The position numbers and the translations under genes were made by a program. This document shows, piece by piece, positions 16,162-26,316 of a stretch of 64,000 nucleotides of DNA (within the stretch, counting starts at the first letter, position 1; each line of letters begins with the position of its first letter). The stretch spans positions 992,001 to 1,056,000 of the forward strand of contig CAXXVF010000002.1 in the NCBI GenBank assembly GCA_963663605.2. The letters are read 5' to 3'. Source of the DNA: Sporobacter sp963663605 (GTDB lineage: Bacteria > Bacillota > Clostridia > Oscillospirales > Oscillospiraceae). Below the pieces are notes generated by a model that worked only from the letters and a program-made list of their open reading frames with translations, was not told the DNA's origin and made no database searches.

Positions 16162-17070
16162 TTGGAATTCAAACATATCGCATACTTCATAGAAGCATGT
16201 AACCACGATAGTTTTTCAAAAGCCGCAAGCAGGCTGTTCATATCCCAGCAGGCGCTCAGCCGGGTCATTGCCAATCTGGAAAAAGAGCTTGGATGCGTTC
16301 TCTTTGAAAGATCCGTCAAGGGTGTAAATCTGACTGCCGACGGGCAGCACGTGTACAATCAGTTCCAACCGGTCGTGCTGGATTTTCAGGATGCCGTCAG
16401 CCAGACCGTCCTCCATTTCGGGAACCGCCCCGTCAGGCTCCCGTTCTGCTGCGGCCCCGGCATCATTCGCCATGTCCTGCCGGACCTGCTGTTTTCATTT
16501 GGCGAACAGTATCCCAACATTGAGCTTGAAGTCAATGAATTATCCAATGTGCAGTGCGAAAAATATATCCATGAGGATAAGCGCCATTTTGGCCTGATGG
16601 TGGCTTCGAAATGGAAACACAAGCAAACGCACGACTTTATCATAATCAAAACGGAGCCGTCCTACCTGCTCGTTAACAAAGAGCATCCGCTTGCCGCCCG
16701 TTCCAGCGTCTCGCTCGGCATGCTGAAAAACGAACGGGTCCTGACACTGGATAAAGCGTCTTATTTCGTGGAGGACTTAAACCGCGCCCTGGCGCCCTTT
16801 AACTTTAAAATCCAACCGTTTTACGAAACCGCCGACGTGACGCAGCAGTGCGCTCTTGTCGACAAGGGAATGGGCGTCATGCTGTGCATCCGGCAGATTG
16901 TTGAAGAATCCAACTGTCAAAACGTTGTTCTGGTGCCCCTTGAAGAGCGGACCTTCGACTACAACGTCGCTTTTGTTTTTCAGGATTACAATGCCTTGGA
17001 AACAACGGCAAAACAGTTCATCCGGTTTGTTATCGAGCGCGTCGGGATGCGCGCCGCCGATAACGGCTGA
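16162..17070 (+). CDS. LysR-family transcriptional regulator
   Basis: A 302-residue LysR regulator. The N-terminal winged helix-turn-helix (about 1-60) reads AYFIEACNHDSFSKAASRLFISQQALSRVIANLEKELG in overlapping family positions, followed by LFERSVKGVNLTADG. The C-terminal half is the type 2 periplasmic-binding-like effector domain. The start is TTG at 16162, aligned with the usual LysR N-terminus; GGAGG lies about 13 bases upstream, slightly far. It is divergent from the flavin oxidoreductase and solute-binding protein operon, the classical arrangement for a regulator of that operon. A terminator follows at 17107. The inducer is probably the oxidoreductase substrate, which is unknown. Confidence 0.92.
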   Translation: MEFKHIAYFIEACNHDSFSKAASRLFISQQALSRVIANLEKELGCVLFERSVKGVNLTADGQHVYNQFQPVVLDFQDAVSQTVLHFGNRPVRLPFCCGPGIIRHVLPDLLFSFGEQYPNIELEVNELSNVQCEKYIHEDKRHFGLMVASKWKHKQTHDFIIIKTEPSYLLVNKEHPLAARSSVSLGMLKNERVLTLDKASYFVEDLNRALAPFNFKIQPFYETADVTQQCALVDKGMGVMLCIRQIVEESNCQNVVLVPLEERTFDYNVAFVFQDYNALETTAKQFIRFVIERVGMRAADNG

Positions 17071-17106
17071 GACAGCCGGAACGAACGGTTAATCCCCCGA
17101 AACAGC

Positions 17107-17139
17107 GACAGCCCCGCCGGACGGCGGGGCTGTTTTGTC
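17107..17139. terminator. terminator between lysR and the convergent CNNM/CorC gene
   Basis: CAGCCCCGCC and GGCGGGGCTG pair around GGAC, followed by TTTTG on the plus strand. Confidence 0.8.
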
Positions 17140-17147
17140 CGTTGCTT

Positions 17148-18479
17148 TTAATTTTTTGAGCCATCGCCCAAGCAAGAGACGACGGCGGTTTGTAGCCTGT
17201 GGTTTTTGATCTCGGTGACTTTGATAACGAGCCCGTATTCCTCAAGCTCGGGAGTGCTCCCGTCGCCCGGCACTTTACCGAGGACACCGAAGACCATGCC
17301 GCCGAACGTGCCGTAATCCGCTTCGGGCAGCGTGACGCCGAGCTGCTCGGACACCATGTCCAGAGGCGCGACGCCCTGGATGCGCCAGGTTTGCGAGTCG
17401 ATGCGTTCGATGAGCGGTGCTTCTTCCGGCATCAGGATATCGTCTTCCAGGTCACCCACGAGCTGCTCGAGCAGGTCGTTCATCGTGACGATGCCGCTCA
17501 TGCCGCCGTATTCGTCGACCACAACGGCAAAATGCGCCCTTGACCGCTTCATATTCCGGAACAGTATATCGTTCCGGATCGTCTCCGGGACGTAATAGAC
17601 TTCCCGCACGGCGCTTTTCATGACGGTATCGCGGGACTTGTCAGGAAGACGGAAATAGTCCTTGGTATACAGCAGTCCGACGATGTCGTCCGCGCTTTCC
17701 GCGCAGATGGGGTAAACCGAATACCGGCTCTCGTTGATCGTTTTTGCCCACGCCTCGTCCGTTTCGTCCAGCCATAAAAGGGAGACCTCGGTCCGGTGCG
17801 TCATGATATCGGCGGCGAATGTATCGTCAAACTCGAATATGTTCTGGATCATATCCTTTTCTTCCGGATCGATGGCGCCCCGCTCGCTGCCCGCGTCCAC
17901 CATCATGCGGATCTCATCCTCCGTGACCGCGTCGTCCTCGGCGTTCGGGTCGATCCCGAAAAGGCGCAGCAAGCCGTTCGTCGACACGGTCAAAAACCAG
18001 ACGACCGGGGCGAATATCTTCGATATGCCGGTCACAAAGCCCGACAGCGCCATCGCCAACTTGTCGGCGTTGCGCATGGCAACACGCTTCGGGACGAGCT
18101 CTCCCAGGACAAGCGTGAAATATGCCAGTATGATCGTTATGAGGATAACGGATATTGTATCGAGCGTCTCGGCCGGGATGGCGACGCCGATGCCGATGAG
18201 CCACGATGTCAGTTTGCCCGAAAAATTGTCGGCCGCGAACGCGCTGCCTAAAAAGCCGGCGAACGTGATACCGACCTGTATCGTCGCCAGAAACCGCGCG
18301 GGCTGAGCCGTGAGTTTAATAAGCCGGACGGCCCTTTTGTCGCCGCCGTCGGCGAGTTTGGCCAGCTTGTTGTCGTTCATCGATATGACGGCGATCTCGG
18401 CGCAGGCGAACACGGCGTTTACAAATATCAATATCACCTGCAGAATGAGCTGCAAGACGATCGGGTCATTGTCCGCCAA
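17148..18479 (-). CDS. CNNM/CorC (HlyC) family membrane transporter with CBS pair
   Basis: A 443-residue hemolysin-C/CorC family protein. Domain order is an N-terminal DUF21 membrane domain with about four hydrophobic segments (11-30, 65-85, 105-125, 135-165), a CBS pair (about 215-335, including ADIMTHRTEVSLLWLDE and FAVVVDEYGGMSGIVTMNDLLEQLVG), and a C-terminal CorC_HlyC domain (about 350-430). Members export Mg2+ or Na+, or protect against divalent-cation stress. The start is a TTG at 18479 behind GAGGAGGTG, well placed to keep the first helix. It is a single gene. Ion specificity is not predictable. Confidence 0.9.
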   Translation of the reverse strand: MADNDPIVLQLILQVILIFVNAVFACAEIAVISMNDNKLAKLADGGDKRAVRLIKLTAQPARFLATIQVGITFAGFLGSAFAADNFSGKLTSWLIGIGVAIPAETLDTISVILITIILAYFTLVLGELVPKRVAMRNADKLAMALSGFVTGISKIFAPVVWFLTVSTNGLLRLFGIDPNAEDDAVTEDEIRMMVDAGSERGAIDPEEKDMIQNIFEFDDTFAADIMTHRTEVSLLWLDETDEAWAKTINESRYSVYPICAESADDIVGLLYTKDYFRLPDKSRDTVMKSAVREVYYVPETIRNDILFRNMKRSRAHFAVVVDEYGGMSGIVTMNDLLEQLVGDLEDDILMPEEAPLIERIDSQTWRIQGVAPLDMVSEQLGVTLPEADYGTFGGMVFGVLGKVPGDGSTPELEEYGLVIKVTEIKNHRLQTAVVSCLGDGSKN

Positions 18480-18599
18480 AAAAACACCTCCTCGCTATGT
18501 CTCTGTTTGCTATTTTCTCCCGTGCGCGTTCATAAACAATTGGTATTATTTTATCACAGCTTCCGTAAATAGCAATACGGCGCGGTTTTAGGCGGAAAG

Positions 18600-18625
18600 A
18601 CAGCCCCGCCGGACGGCGGGGCTGC
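18600..18625 (-). terminator. hairpin downstream of the His-rich membrane protein gene
   Basis: CAGCCCCGCC/GGCGGGGCTG stem followed on the minus strand by TCTTT. It may also protect the 5' side of the CNNM gene. Confidence 0.6.
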
Positions 18626-18684
18626 GTGCTATTATTCCTGAACAGGCTTTGCGTTACCGGATGGCGGCAGGCTTTTGCGCACCG

Positions 18685-19353
18685 TCAGCATTTAGGGCCT
18701 TTTGGCTTGCCGGGGTGTTCATGGCATTCATGATGGTCATGGTGTTTATGGCATTGTGTGAAGCATAGCATATAAGATAACTTAATGAGCGTAAACAATA
18801 CGGCCGTCAGCAAAACGAGCAGTATTGCCAGCAATACAACAATGATGATGCAGCATGTCAGCTCACCGTCCGGCGGGACAGGCGGCTGCCCGTTCGGGCA
18901 CAGCACGACGGAAACATGACTGATATCCGCAGGCTGCCCGGACGAGACATCGGGCGACACCAGATTGGTATCCGAGGTCACGGCGCCGTTATATTCATAC
19001 AGGTTAAATCCGGGACCGCCCTTGGCGATAACCGCAAACAACGGGTAATCGCCCGACCATTCCCAGAACAGGACCTGTGTATATGAGGTCCCGGTTTCGA
19101 TCCCGACGACAAGCGTAAACATATTTGTACCGGCGGGGTCCAATACCCCGTTTCCGTTAAATTTGTATACATGTGTTCCGACAACATCGGAATCCGGCAG
19201 TGTCGTCCGGACGCAGCCTGTCGGCGGCGTGTAATCGGCCGGGTTCGCGTCGTTGCCGGGATATTCAACGGGTGTTACGCTTGCCGCCAACGCCGTCAGA
19301 GACATGGAAAAAACTAAAACAAGCGTTAAAATGATACAGATGATCTTTTTCAA
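18685..19353 (-). CDS. exported membrane-anchored protein with His/Cys-rich tail, unknown function
   Basis: A 222-residue protein starting at TTG 19353, set by AGGAGT 7 bases upstream; an ATG nine codons earlier has no site. Residues 1-24 are a Sec signal peptide ending ALAA. Residues about 45-152 are one extracellular domain (VYKFNGNGVLDPAG, YPLFAVIAKGGPGFNLYEY, SDTNLVSPDVSSGQPADISHV). From memory this resembles a domain seen in large surface adhesins, but I cannot confirm it. A transmembrane helix spans about 167-192. The cytoplasmic tail C201-HKHHDHHEC-HEHPGKPKGPKC is a likely metal-binding segment. No sortase motif is visible. Function unknown. Confidence 0.7.
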   Translation of the reverse strand: MKKIICIILTLVLVFSMSLTALAASVTPVEYPGNDANPADYTPPTGCVRTTLPDSDVVGTHVYKFNGNGVLDPAGTNMFTLVVGIETGTSYTQVLFWEWSGDYPLFAVIAKGGPGFNLYEYNGAVTSDTNLVSPDVSSGQPADISHVSVVLCPNGQPPVPPDGELTCCIIIVVLLAILLVLLTAVLFTLIKLSYMLCFTQCHKHHDHHECHEHPGKPKGPKC

Positions 19354-19448
19354 GCAGATTACTCCTTTTGGATTACTCAATATATAATATGGAGAAGTCC
19401 CACAGAGCGTTTCTGCCGTCTTAAAAGTTCCATTCAGATATTTGTCCG

Positions 19449-19486
19449 CAAAAACAGCCCCGCCTCCGGCGGGGCTGTTTTTTATA
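19449..19486. terminator. terminator hairpin downstream of the ppdK 3' remnant
   Basis: AACAGCCCCGCC and GGCGGGGCTGTT pair around TCC, with T-runs on both strands. Confidence 0.8.
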
Positions 19487-19507
19487 TTGGCTTGTACGGG
19501 TCTTTTA

Positions 19508-19560
19508 TTTCCCTGATTTCAATGCGGCCTGAGCGGCTGCAAGGCGCGCGATCAAAACCC
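19508..19560 (-). pseudogene. remnant of a second ppdK 3' end
   Basis: On the minus strand one frame reads RLAAAQAALKSGK then stop. This nearly repeats the last residues of PpdK (RLAAAQAALKSAK, stop). The DNA matches 19619-19665 with scattered substitutions and is followed by its own copy of the GC-rich terminator. It is a duplicated tail, not a gene. Confidence 0.8.
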
Positions 19561-19565
19561 GAAAA

Positions 19566-19600
19566 ACCGCCAGCCCCGCCGGAGGCGGGGCTGTAAAAAT
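19566..19600 (-). terminator. ppdK terminator
   Basis: CAGCCCCGCC/GGCGGGGCTG stem with an outer AAAACC/GGTTTTT extension on the minus strand, directly after the ppdK stop codon. Confidence 0.8.
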
Positions 19601-19610
19601 ACTGATACTA

Positions 19611-22241
<2,631 letters not shown>

Positions 22242-22306
22242 AAAAAATCCCCCTATTTTAATGAATTTAATTCTGATATCTAAATTAAGCTGAAATTACA
22301 GCGTAG

Positions 22307-22335
22307 ATTATATAGATGCCTCGTGTAAAAAGCAA
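22307..22335 (-). promoter_or_regulatory. predicted ppdK promoter
   Basis: TTGCTT (22330-22335), 17 bases, TATAAT (22307-22312) on the minus strand, about 65 bases upstream of the GTG start. Confidence 0.55.
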
Positions 22336-22396
22336 CATTTACCGCCGAGAATTTTACCACATTGACGAATATTTTACAAAAACGACACAATGCGGA

Positions 22397-23764
22397 CTAT
22401 TTCCCGACGCAAAACCGTTCAAAAATACGCGTCGTTATGTCCTCCCGGACGGTCTTGCCCGTAACTTCCCCGAGCGCGGACATCGCCGATTCGACCTCCG
22501 TCAAAACAGCGTCGGGCGTGACGCCGGAATTCATCGCCTTTTGTGCCCGGCGGATGCTCCCGGACGCGCGGCGGAGCGCGTCGGCCTGGCGGGCGTTCGT
22601 CAAAAGCTCCCCCTGGGGCATATCCGCGCCTTTATACAGTCCGCCGACGGCTTCCGCCAGAGCGGACAGCCCCGCCCCGGTTTTCGCCGAGACGTACAGG
22701 ACGTCCCGGAATACGCTTTTAAGTCCGCTGTCGTCAAGCTCGCGCGGCAGGTCCGATTTGTTGACGACGGCGACGGCGTCCGGCGATGTGCGCGCCAGCG
22801 CGATGACGTCCCGGTCGTCGGCCGTGAGCGGTTCGTGGCCGTCGAAGACCGCTATAATCAGGCGCGCCGTTTCCGCCGCTTTGCGGCTGCGCTCTACGCC
22901 GAGGCGTTCGATAGCGTCGGCGGCCTCACGCACACCCGCCGTATCGACGAGTCGCAGAAGCACGCCGCCCACGCGAAGCTTTTCCTCTACGGTATCGCGC
23001 GTCGTGCCGGCGATATCCGTCACGATGGCGCGCTCAAAACCGACAAGCGCGTTTAAAAGCGACGATTTGCCCACGTTCGGACGGCCGACAATGGCCGCCC
23101 GCACGCCGTCTTTTAGCACCATGCCCCGCTCGAACGTCGCCAGAAGCGCCTCCAGCGATGCGCCGGCGTCGCGGAGGACCGAGTCGTACCGCGCCAGCTC
23201 AAAGTCCTCGATGTCCTCGTCGGGATAGTCGATCACGGCAAAAAAGTGCGCCGAGATATCCGTCAGCGCGCTGTAGATGTCGTCTGTCTTCCGGCGGACC
23301 GCGCCGCCCAGCTGCCCGGCGGCGTTCAGCGCCGCCTCGGCCGTCTCCGATTCTATGAGGTCGATGACCGCCTCGGCCTGCGAGAGGTCCATGCGGCCGT
23401 TTAAAAAGGCGCGCTTTGTGAATTCCCCGGCTTCGGCCTGCCGGATGCCGCGTGTAAAAAGCGCGCGCATGGCTTCAGACAAAACGACGGGCGACCCGTG
23501 GCAGTGCAGTTCCGCCGTGTCCTCGCCCGTGTAGCTGTTCGGCGCGCGGCTGACGGTGCAAAGGCACAGGTCCAGAACGCGCCCCGAACCGTCCGTCAGT
23601 TCGCCGTAGACGAGCTTCCGGTCGGGCGCGTCTTTCATTTTTATACCGCTTTTTGCGCGGAATATTCCGTCGGCGGCGGAAACGGCCCCGCCGCCGCTGA
23701 TTCTCAGTATTCCGACGGCTGATATACCGCCGCCGGTCGCGATCGCCGCTATGGTGTCCGACAT
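22397..23764 (-). CDS. mnmE: tRNA modification GTPase MnmE (TrmE)
   Basis: A 455-residue MnmE, which with MnmG adds the carboxymethylaminomethyl group to U34 of certain tRNAs. The N-terminal formyl-THF-binding domain comes first (IAAIATGGGISAVGILRISGGGA in overlapping positions). The helical domain then holds a G domain: G1 GRPNVGKSSLLNAL, G2 TTRDTVEE, G3 DTAGVRE, G4 NKSD. The C-terminus ends FCVGK, matching the catalytic FCIGK motif with its essential Cys. The usual partner mnmG is not adjacent here but sits 6 kb away at 29767. A DUF559 gene lies 24 bases upstream on the same strand and may be co-transcribed. Confidence 0.96.
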   Translation of the reverse strand: MSDTIAAIATGGGISAVGILRISGGGAVSAADGIFRAKSGIKMKDAPDRKLVYGELTDGSGRVLDLCLCTVSRAPNSYTGEDTAELHCHGSPVVLSEAMRALFTRGIRQAEAGEFTKRAFLNGRMDLSQAEAVIDLIESETAEAALNAAGQLGGAVRRKTDDIYSALTDISAHFFAVIDYPDEDIEDFELARYDSVLRDAGASLEALLATFERGMVLKDGVRAAIVGRPNVGKSSLLNALVGFERAIVTDIAGTTRDTVEEKLRVGGVLLRLVDTAGVREAADAIERLGVERSRKAAETARLIIAVFDGHEPLTADDRDVIALARTSPDAVAVVNKSDLPRELDDSGLKSVFRDVLYVSAKTGAGLSALAEAVGGLYKGADMPQGELLTNARQADALRRASGSIRRAQKAMNSGVTPDAVLTEVESAMSALGEVTGKTVREDITTRIFERFCVGK

Positions 23765-23788
23765 GATGTAACGCTCCCTGTTTTCAGG

Positions 23789-24154
23789 TTAATTATTTCG
23801 GCATTTTTTCTTAACAATGCTATCAATTAAACAACATACATAATTAAACTTTTTATCGATATCTGAATTAGAAATACGAAGTATTTGAAGTCCGTAGTTT
23901 TCGAGTACTTTTGTACGTTCTTCGTCATATTGCGAACGCTCTTCGGTATAATGCCGCGAACCGTCCAACTCGATTATCAGTTTTGCATCAAAGCAGTAAA
24001 AATCTGCTATAAATCCTGCAATGCTCTTTTGTCGTTGGAATCTCATAGGGTATTTTCTTAAAAAATCATACCAAAGATGATTTTCTTGCTGTGTTGCATT
24101 TTTCCGGAGTTCTTTTGCTTTGGGAATCAGGATATGCTTATAGGGCAACGGCAT
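23789..24154 (-). CDS. DUF559 domain protein (Vsr-like endonuclease fold)
   Basis: A 121-residue single-domain DUF559 protein. The N-terminus KAKELRKNATQQENHLWYDFL and RFQRQKSIAGFIADFYCFDAKLIIELDGSRHYTEER carry the family core. F-x-AD-F-Y and ELDG supply the Asp and Glu of a PD-(D/E)XK-type active site, and D-x-R-T-x-L-E-x-x-G-x-Q-I-L-R follows. The fold is related to very-short-patch-repair endonucleases, but activity has not generally been shown. It is somewhat AT-richer than mnmE, which lies 24 bases downstream. AGGAG precedes the ATG. Such genes often move between genomes singly. Confidence 0.88.
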   Translation of the reverse strand: MPLPYKHILIPKAKELRKNATQQENHLWYDFLRKYPMRFQRQKSIAGFIADFYCFDAKLIIELDGSRHYTEERSQYDEERTKVLENYGLQILRISNSDIDKKFNYVCCLIDSIVKKKCRNN

Positions 24155-24159
24155 TATGA

Positions 24160-24420
24160 AACTCCTTTCCTGACTCCCTCCGCCGCCTGCGCGCGGCGCT
24201 CTTCTTTTGTTGGCCTTATCTTTATCCGTCCGACGCCTGACTCCCTCCGCCGCCTTCGCGCGGCACCTCCCTCAAGAGGGAGGCTTTTAGGGTGGGTTCC
24301 TCTTCCTGAAATCTTTAGCGCAGAGGCTTATTGGCTCATCTTGAGGGAGCTGTCAGCTTAGCTGACTGAGGGCGTTCAATACGCAACGCCAAGGGCAGAC
24401 ACGAGGTCTGCCCCTTCCGG
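24160..24420 (-). repeat. intergenic repeat island, mostly reverse orientation
   Basis: The gap between the transketolase and DUF559 genes holds no believable gene. Two direct copies of GACTCCCTCCGCCGCCT followed by GCGCGGC occur at about 24171 and 24239. A module B hairpin lies in reverse at about 24335-24370 (GGAGCTGTCAGC...GCTGACTGAGG). At about 24390-24417 a perfect GGGCAGAC/GTCTGCCC hairpin resembles the REP-like type but is followed by CTTC instead of CTAC. Confidence 0.75.
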
Positions 24421-24455
24421 ATCATTGTTTAAATTGCAATTGATTCTTAAATATC

Positions 24456-25439
24456 TCAGAAGTTGAAGATGCCGCGTTTCTTTCTGGAAACGGCGCATTT
24501 TGCCGCCTCGACGATCGCTTCGGCGGTGAGGCAGTATTCCTGCCTTAAAAAGTCCTCCGTACCGACCTGCCCGAACCGGTCCTCTACACCGACCATCTCG
24601 ATGGGCACGGGCGTCGTCTTGGCCGCGGCTTCAGCCACGGCGGAGCCGAGCCCGCCGTATATATTGTGGTTTTCAGCCGTCACGATGGCTTTCGTCTCGC
24701 GCGCGCATTTGTCGACAAGCTCCGCATCGACAGGCTTCACGGTAAACATGTCGACGACGCGGGCGGAGACGCGGTTGCTTTTAAGCTGATCGGCAGCTTT
24801 GAGCGCTTCGGCCACCATGATGCCGCTTGCAATGATCGTCACGTCCTTGCCTTCACGTAAAACGTTGCCCTTGCCGATCTCGAAGGACGAGCCGTCCTCG
24901 TAGACGCCCGTCACGCTCTTGCGCGGCATACGCATATAGTGCACGCCGTAGATGTCCGCGATCTGGCGGACGATATCCGAAACCTGGACGGGGTCGCACA
25001 GGTCGAAGATCGTGATTTCCGGGATCGAGCGGAAGACGCCGACGTCCTCAAACGGCATGTGCGTGCCGCCGTTGTAGGCCGCCGTCACGCCGGGGTCGGA
25101 GCCCAGTATCTTGACGTTCAGCTTCGCGTAGGCCGCCGAGATCATCGTCTGGTCGCACGTTTTGCGCGTGGCGAACGGTCCGAAGCTGTGCGCGAACGGT
25201 ATCTTCCCGACGAGGGACAGCCCCGCCGCGATGCCGACCATGTTCGCTTCGGCCACGCCGACGTTAATCGCCCGTTGGGGATATTTTTCAAAAAAAGGCT
25301 TCATGCCGGAGGAGCTGACGAGGTCGGCGTCGAGCGCGACGATATCGTCGCTTTCTTCGGCCAGCGCCATGAGCGCCTTGCAGTAAGCGTCGCGCATGAG
25401 CACGGGGCTTTTTTCGAGCGTTTCACGGATCTTAAACAT
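24456..25439 (-). CDS. transketolase, C-terminal subunit
   Basis: A 327-residue protein equivalent to the pyrimidine-binding and C-terminal domains of transketolase. It begins MFKIRETLEKSPVLMRDAYCKALMALAEESDDIVALDADL. VGIAAGLSLVGKIPFAHSFGPFATRKTCDQ is the TPP pyrimidine-side region, and VTAENHNIYGGLGSAVAEA marks the C-terminal domain. With the subunit encoded just upstream it forms a complete transketolase for the non-oxidative pentose phosphate pathway. The ATG at 25439 follows GGGGGA and overlaps the N-subunit stop by 8 bases. Split transketolases are normal in many Clostridia and archaea. It is the last gene of the glyS-ltaS-transketolase operon. Confidence 0.93.
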   Translation of the reverse strand: MFKIRETLEKSPVLMRDAYCKALMALAEESDDIVALDADLVSSSGMKPFFEKYPQRAINVGVAEANMVGIAAGLSLVGKIPFAHSFGPFATRKTCDQTMISAAYAKLNVKILGSDPGVTAAYNGGTHMPFEDVGVFRSIPEITIFDLCDPVQVSDIVRQIADIYGVHYMRMPRKSVTGVYEDGSSFEIGKGNVLREGKDVTIIASGIMVAEALKAADQLKSNRVSARVVDMFTVKPVDAELVDKCARETKAIVTAENHNIYGGLGSAVAEAAAKTTPVPIEMVGVEDRFGQVGTEDFLRQEYCLTAEAIVEAAKCAVSRKKRGIFNF

Positions 25440-26307
25440 TTTGTTCCCCCTCTTCCCCGCCGACGGCCGCTCTGGCCGCATCCAGCCGCTCCGAAGCGAG
25501 CTTCACAGCCTCTTCGATCTGTTCCTTCTTGAAATTCATGTGGTGGTTGCCCTCGATGCCCGCAGCAAACGTACCGTAGCCCTTGATCGTGTCCAGAATG
25601 ATCATGGACGGGCTGCCCTTGTTTTCCTTTGCGGCCCGGACGGCGTTATAAACTGCGGCGATGTCGTGCCCGTCGACCTCCTGTACGAACCAGCCGAAGG
25701 CTTTGAATTTTTCTCCGATATCGCCCATGTCCAGAACGTCTTTCGTGAAACCGTCGAGCTGCTGCTTGTTTTGGTCGACAAAGGCAATAAGATTGTCGAG
25801 CTTGTGGAAGGCCGCGAACATCGCGCCTTCCCAGACCTGACCCTCGTTGCATTCGCCGTCGCCCATGATGAGATACGTGATGCTGTCCGATTTGTTCAAC
25901 CGGCAGCCGAGCGCCGTACCGACGGCCGCCGATATGCCCTGACCCAAAGAGCCCGTCGTCATGTCCACGCCCGGCGTTTTGTTCCGGTCGCAGTGGCTGG
26001 GCAGATGTCCGCCGCCCTGATTGAGCTCCGTCAGCATCTCCTTGGGGAAAAAGCCCCGCAGGGACAACACCGCATAAAGAGCGGGGCCGGCGTGCCCCTT
26101 CGACAGGACAAGCCTGTCCCTTTCCGCCCACTCCGGGTTTTCCGGATCACAGCGCAGCTCGCTGCCGTACAGGACCGCCAGCGTCTCGACGATCGACATC
26201 GCCCCGCCAATGTGCCCGGATCCGAAGCCTTCGAGTTCCTGAAGCGTTACGAGCCGTATCGCCTCGGCTATCACACGCAGCTCCTTTGCGTTTTTTTGAT
26301 GTTCCAT
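25432..26307 (-). CDS. transketolase, N-terminal subunit
   Basis: A 291-residue N-terminal, pyrophosphate-binding half of transketolase. SGHIGGAMSIVETLAVLYG and KGHAGPALYAVLSLRGFF are the conserved substrate and TPP histidine regions. MGDGECNEGQVWEGAMFAAFHKLDNLIAFVD in overlapping positions contains the GDG-x-NE-G TPP/Mg motif. The ATG at 26307 is preceded by GAGGTG; a GTG two codons upstream is the alternative. It lies 9 bases after the LtaS-like gene, and the C-terminal subunit overlaps its end, so both halves should be made together. Confidence 0.93.
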   Translation of the reverse strand: MEHQKNAKELRVIAEAIRLVTLQELEGFGSGHIGGAMSIVETLAVLYGSELRCDPENPEWAERDRLVLSKGHAGPALYAVLSLRGFFPKEMLTELNQGGGHLPSHCDRNKTPGVDMTTGSLGQGISAAVGTALGCRLNKSDSITYLIMGDGECNEGQVWEGAMFAAFHKLDNLIAFVDQNKQQLDGFTKDVLDMGDIGEKFKAFGWFVQEVDGHDIAAVYNAVRAAKENKGSPSMIILDTIKGYGTFAAGIEGNHHMNFKKEQIEEAVKLASERLDAARAAVGGEEGEQNV

Positions 26308-26316
26308 GCTCACACC

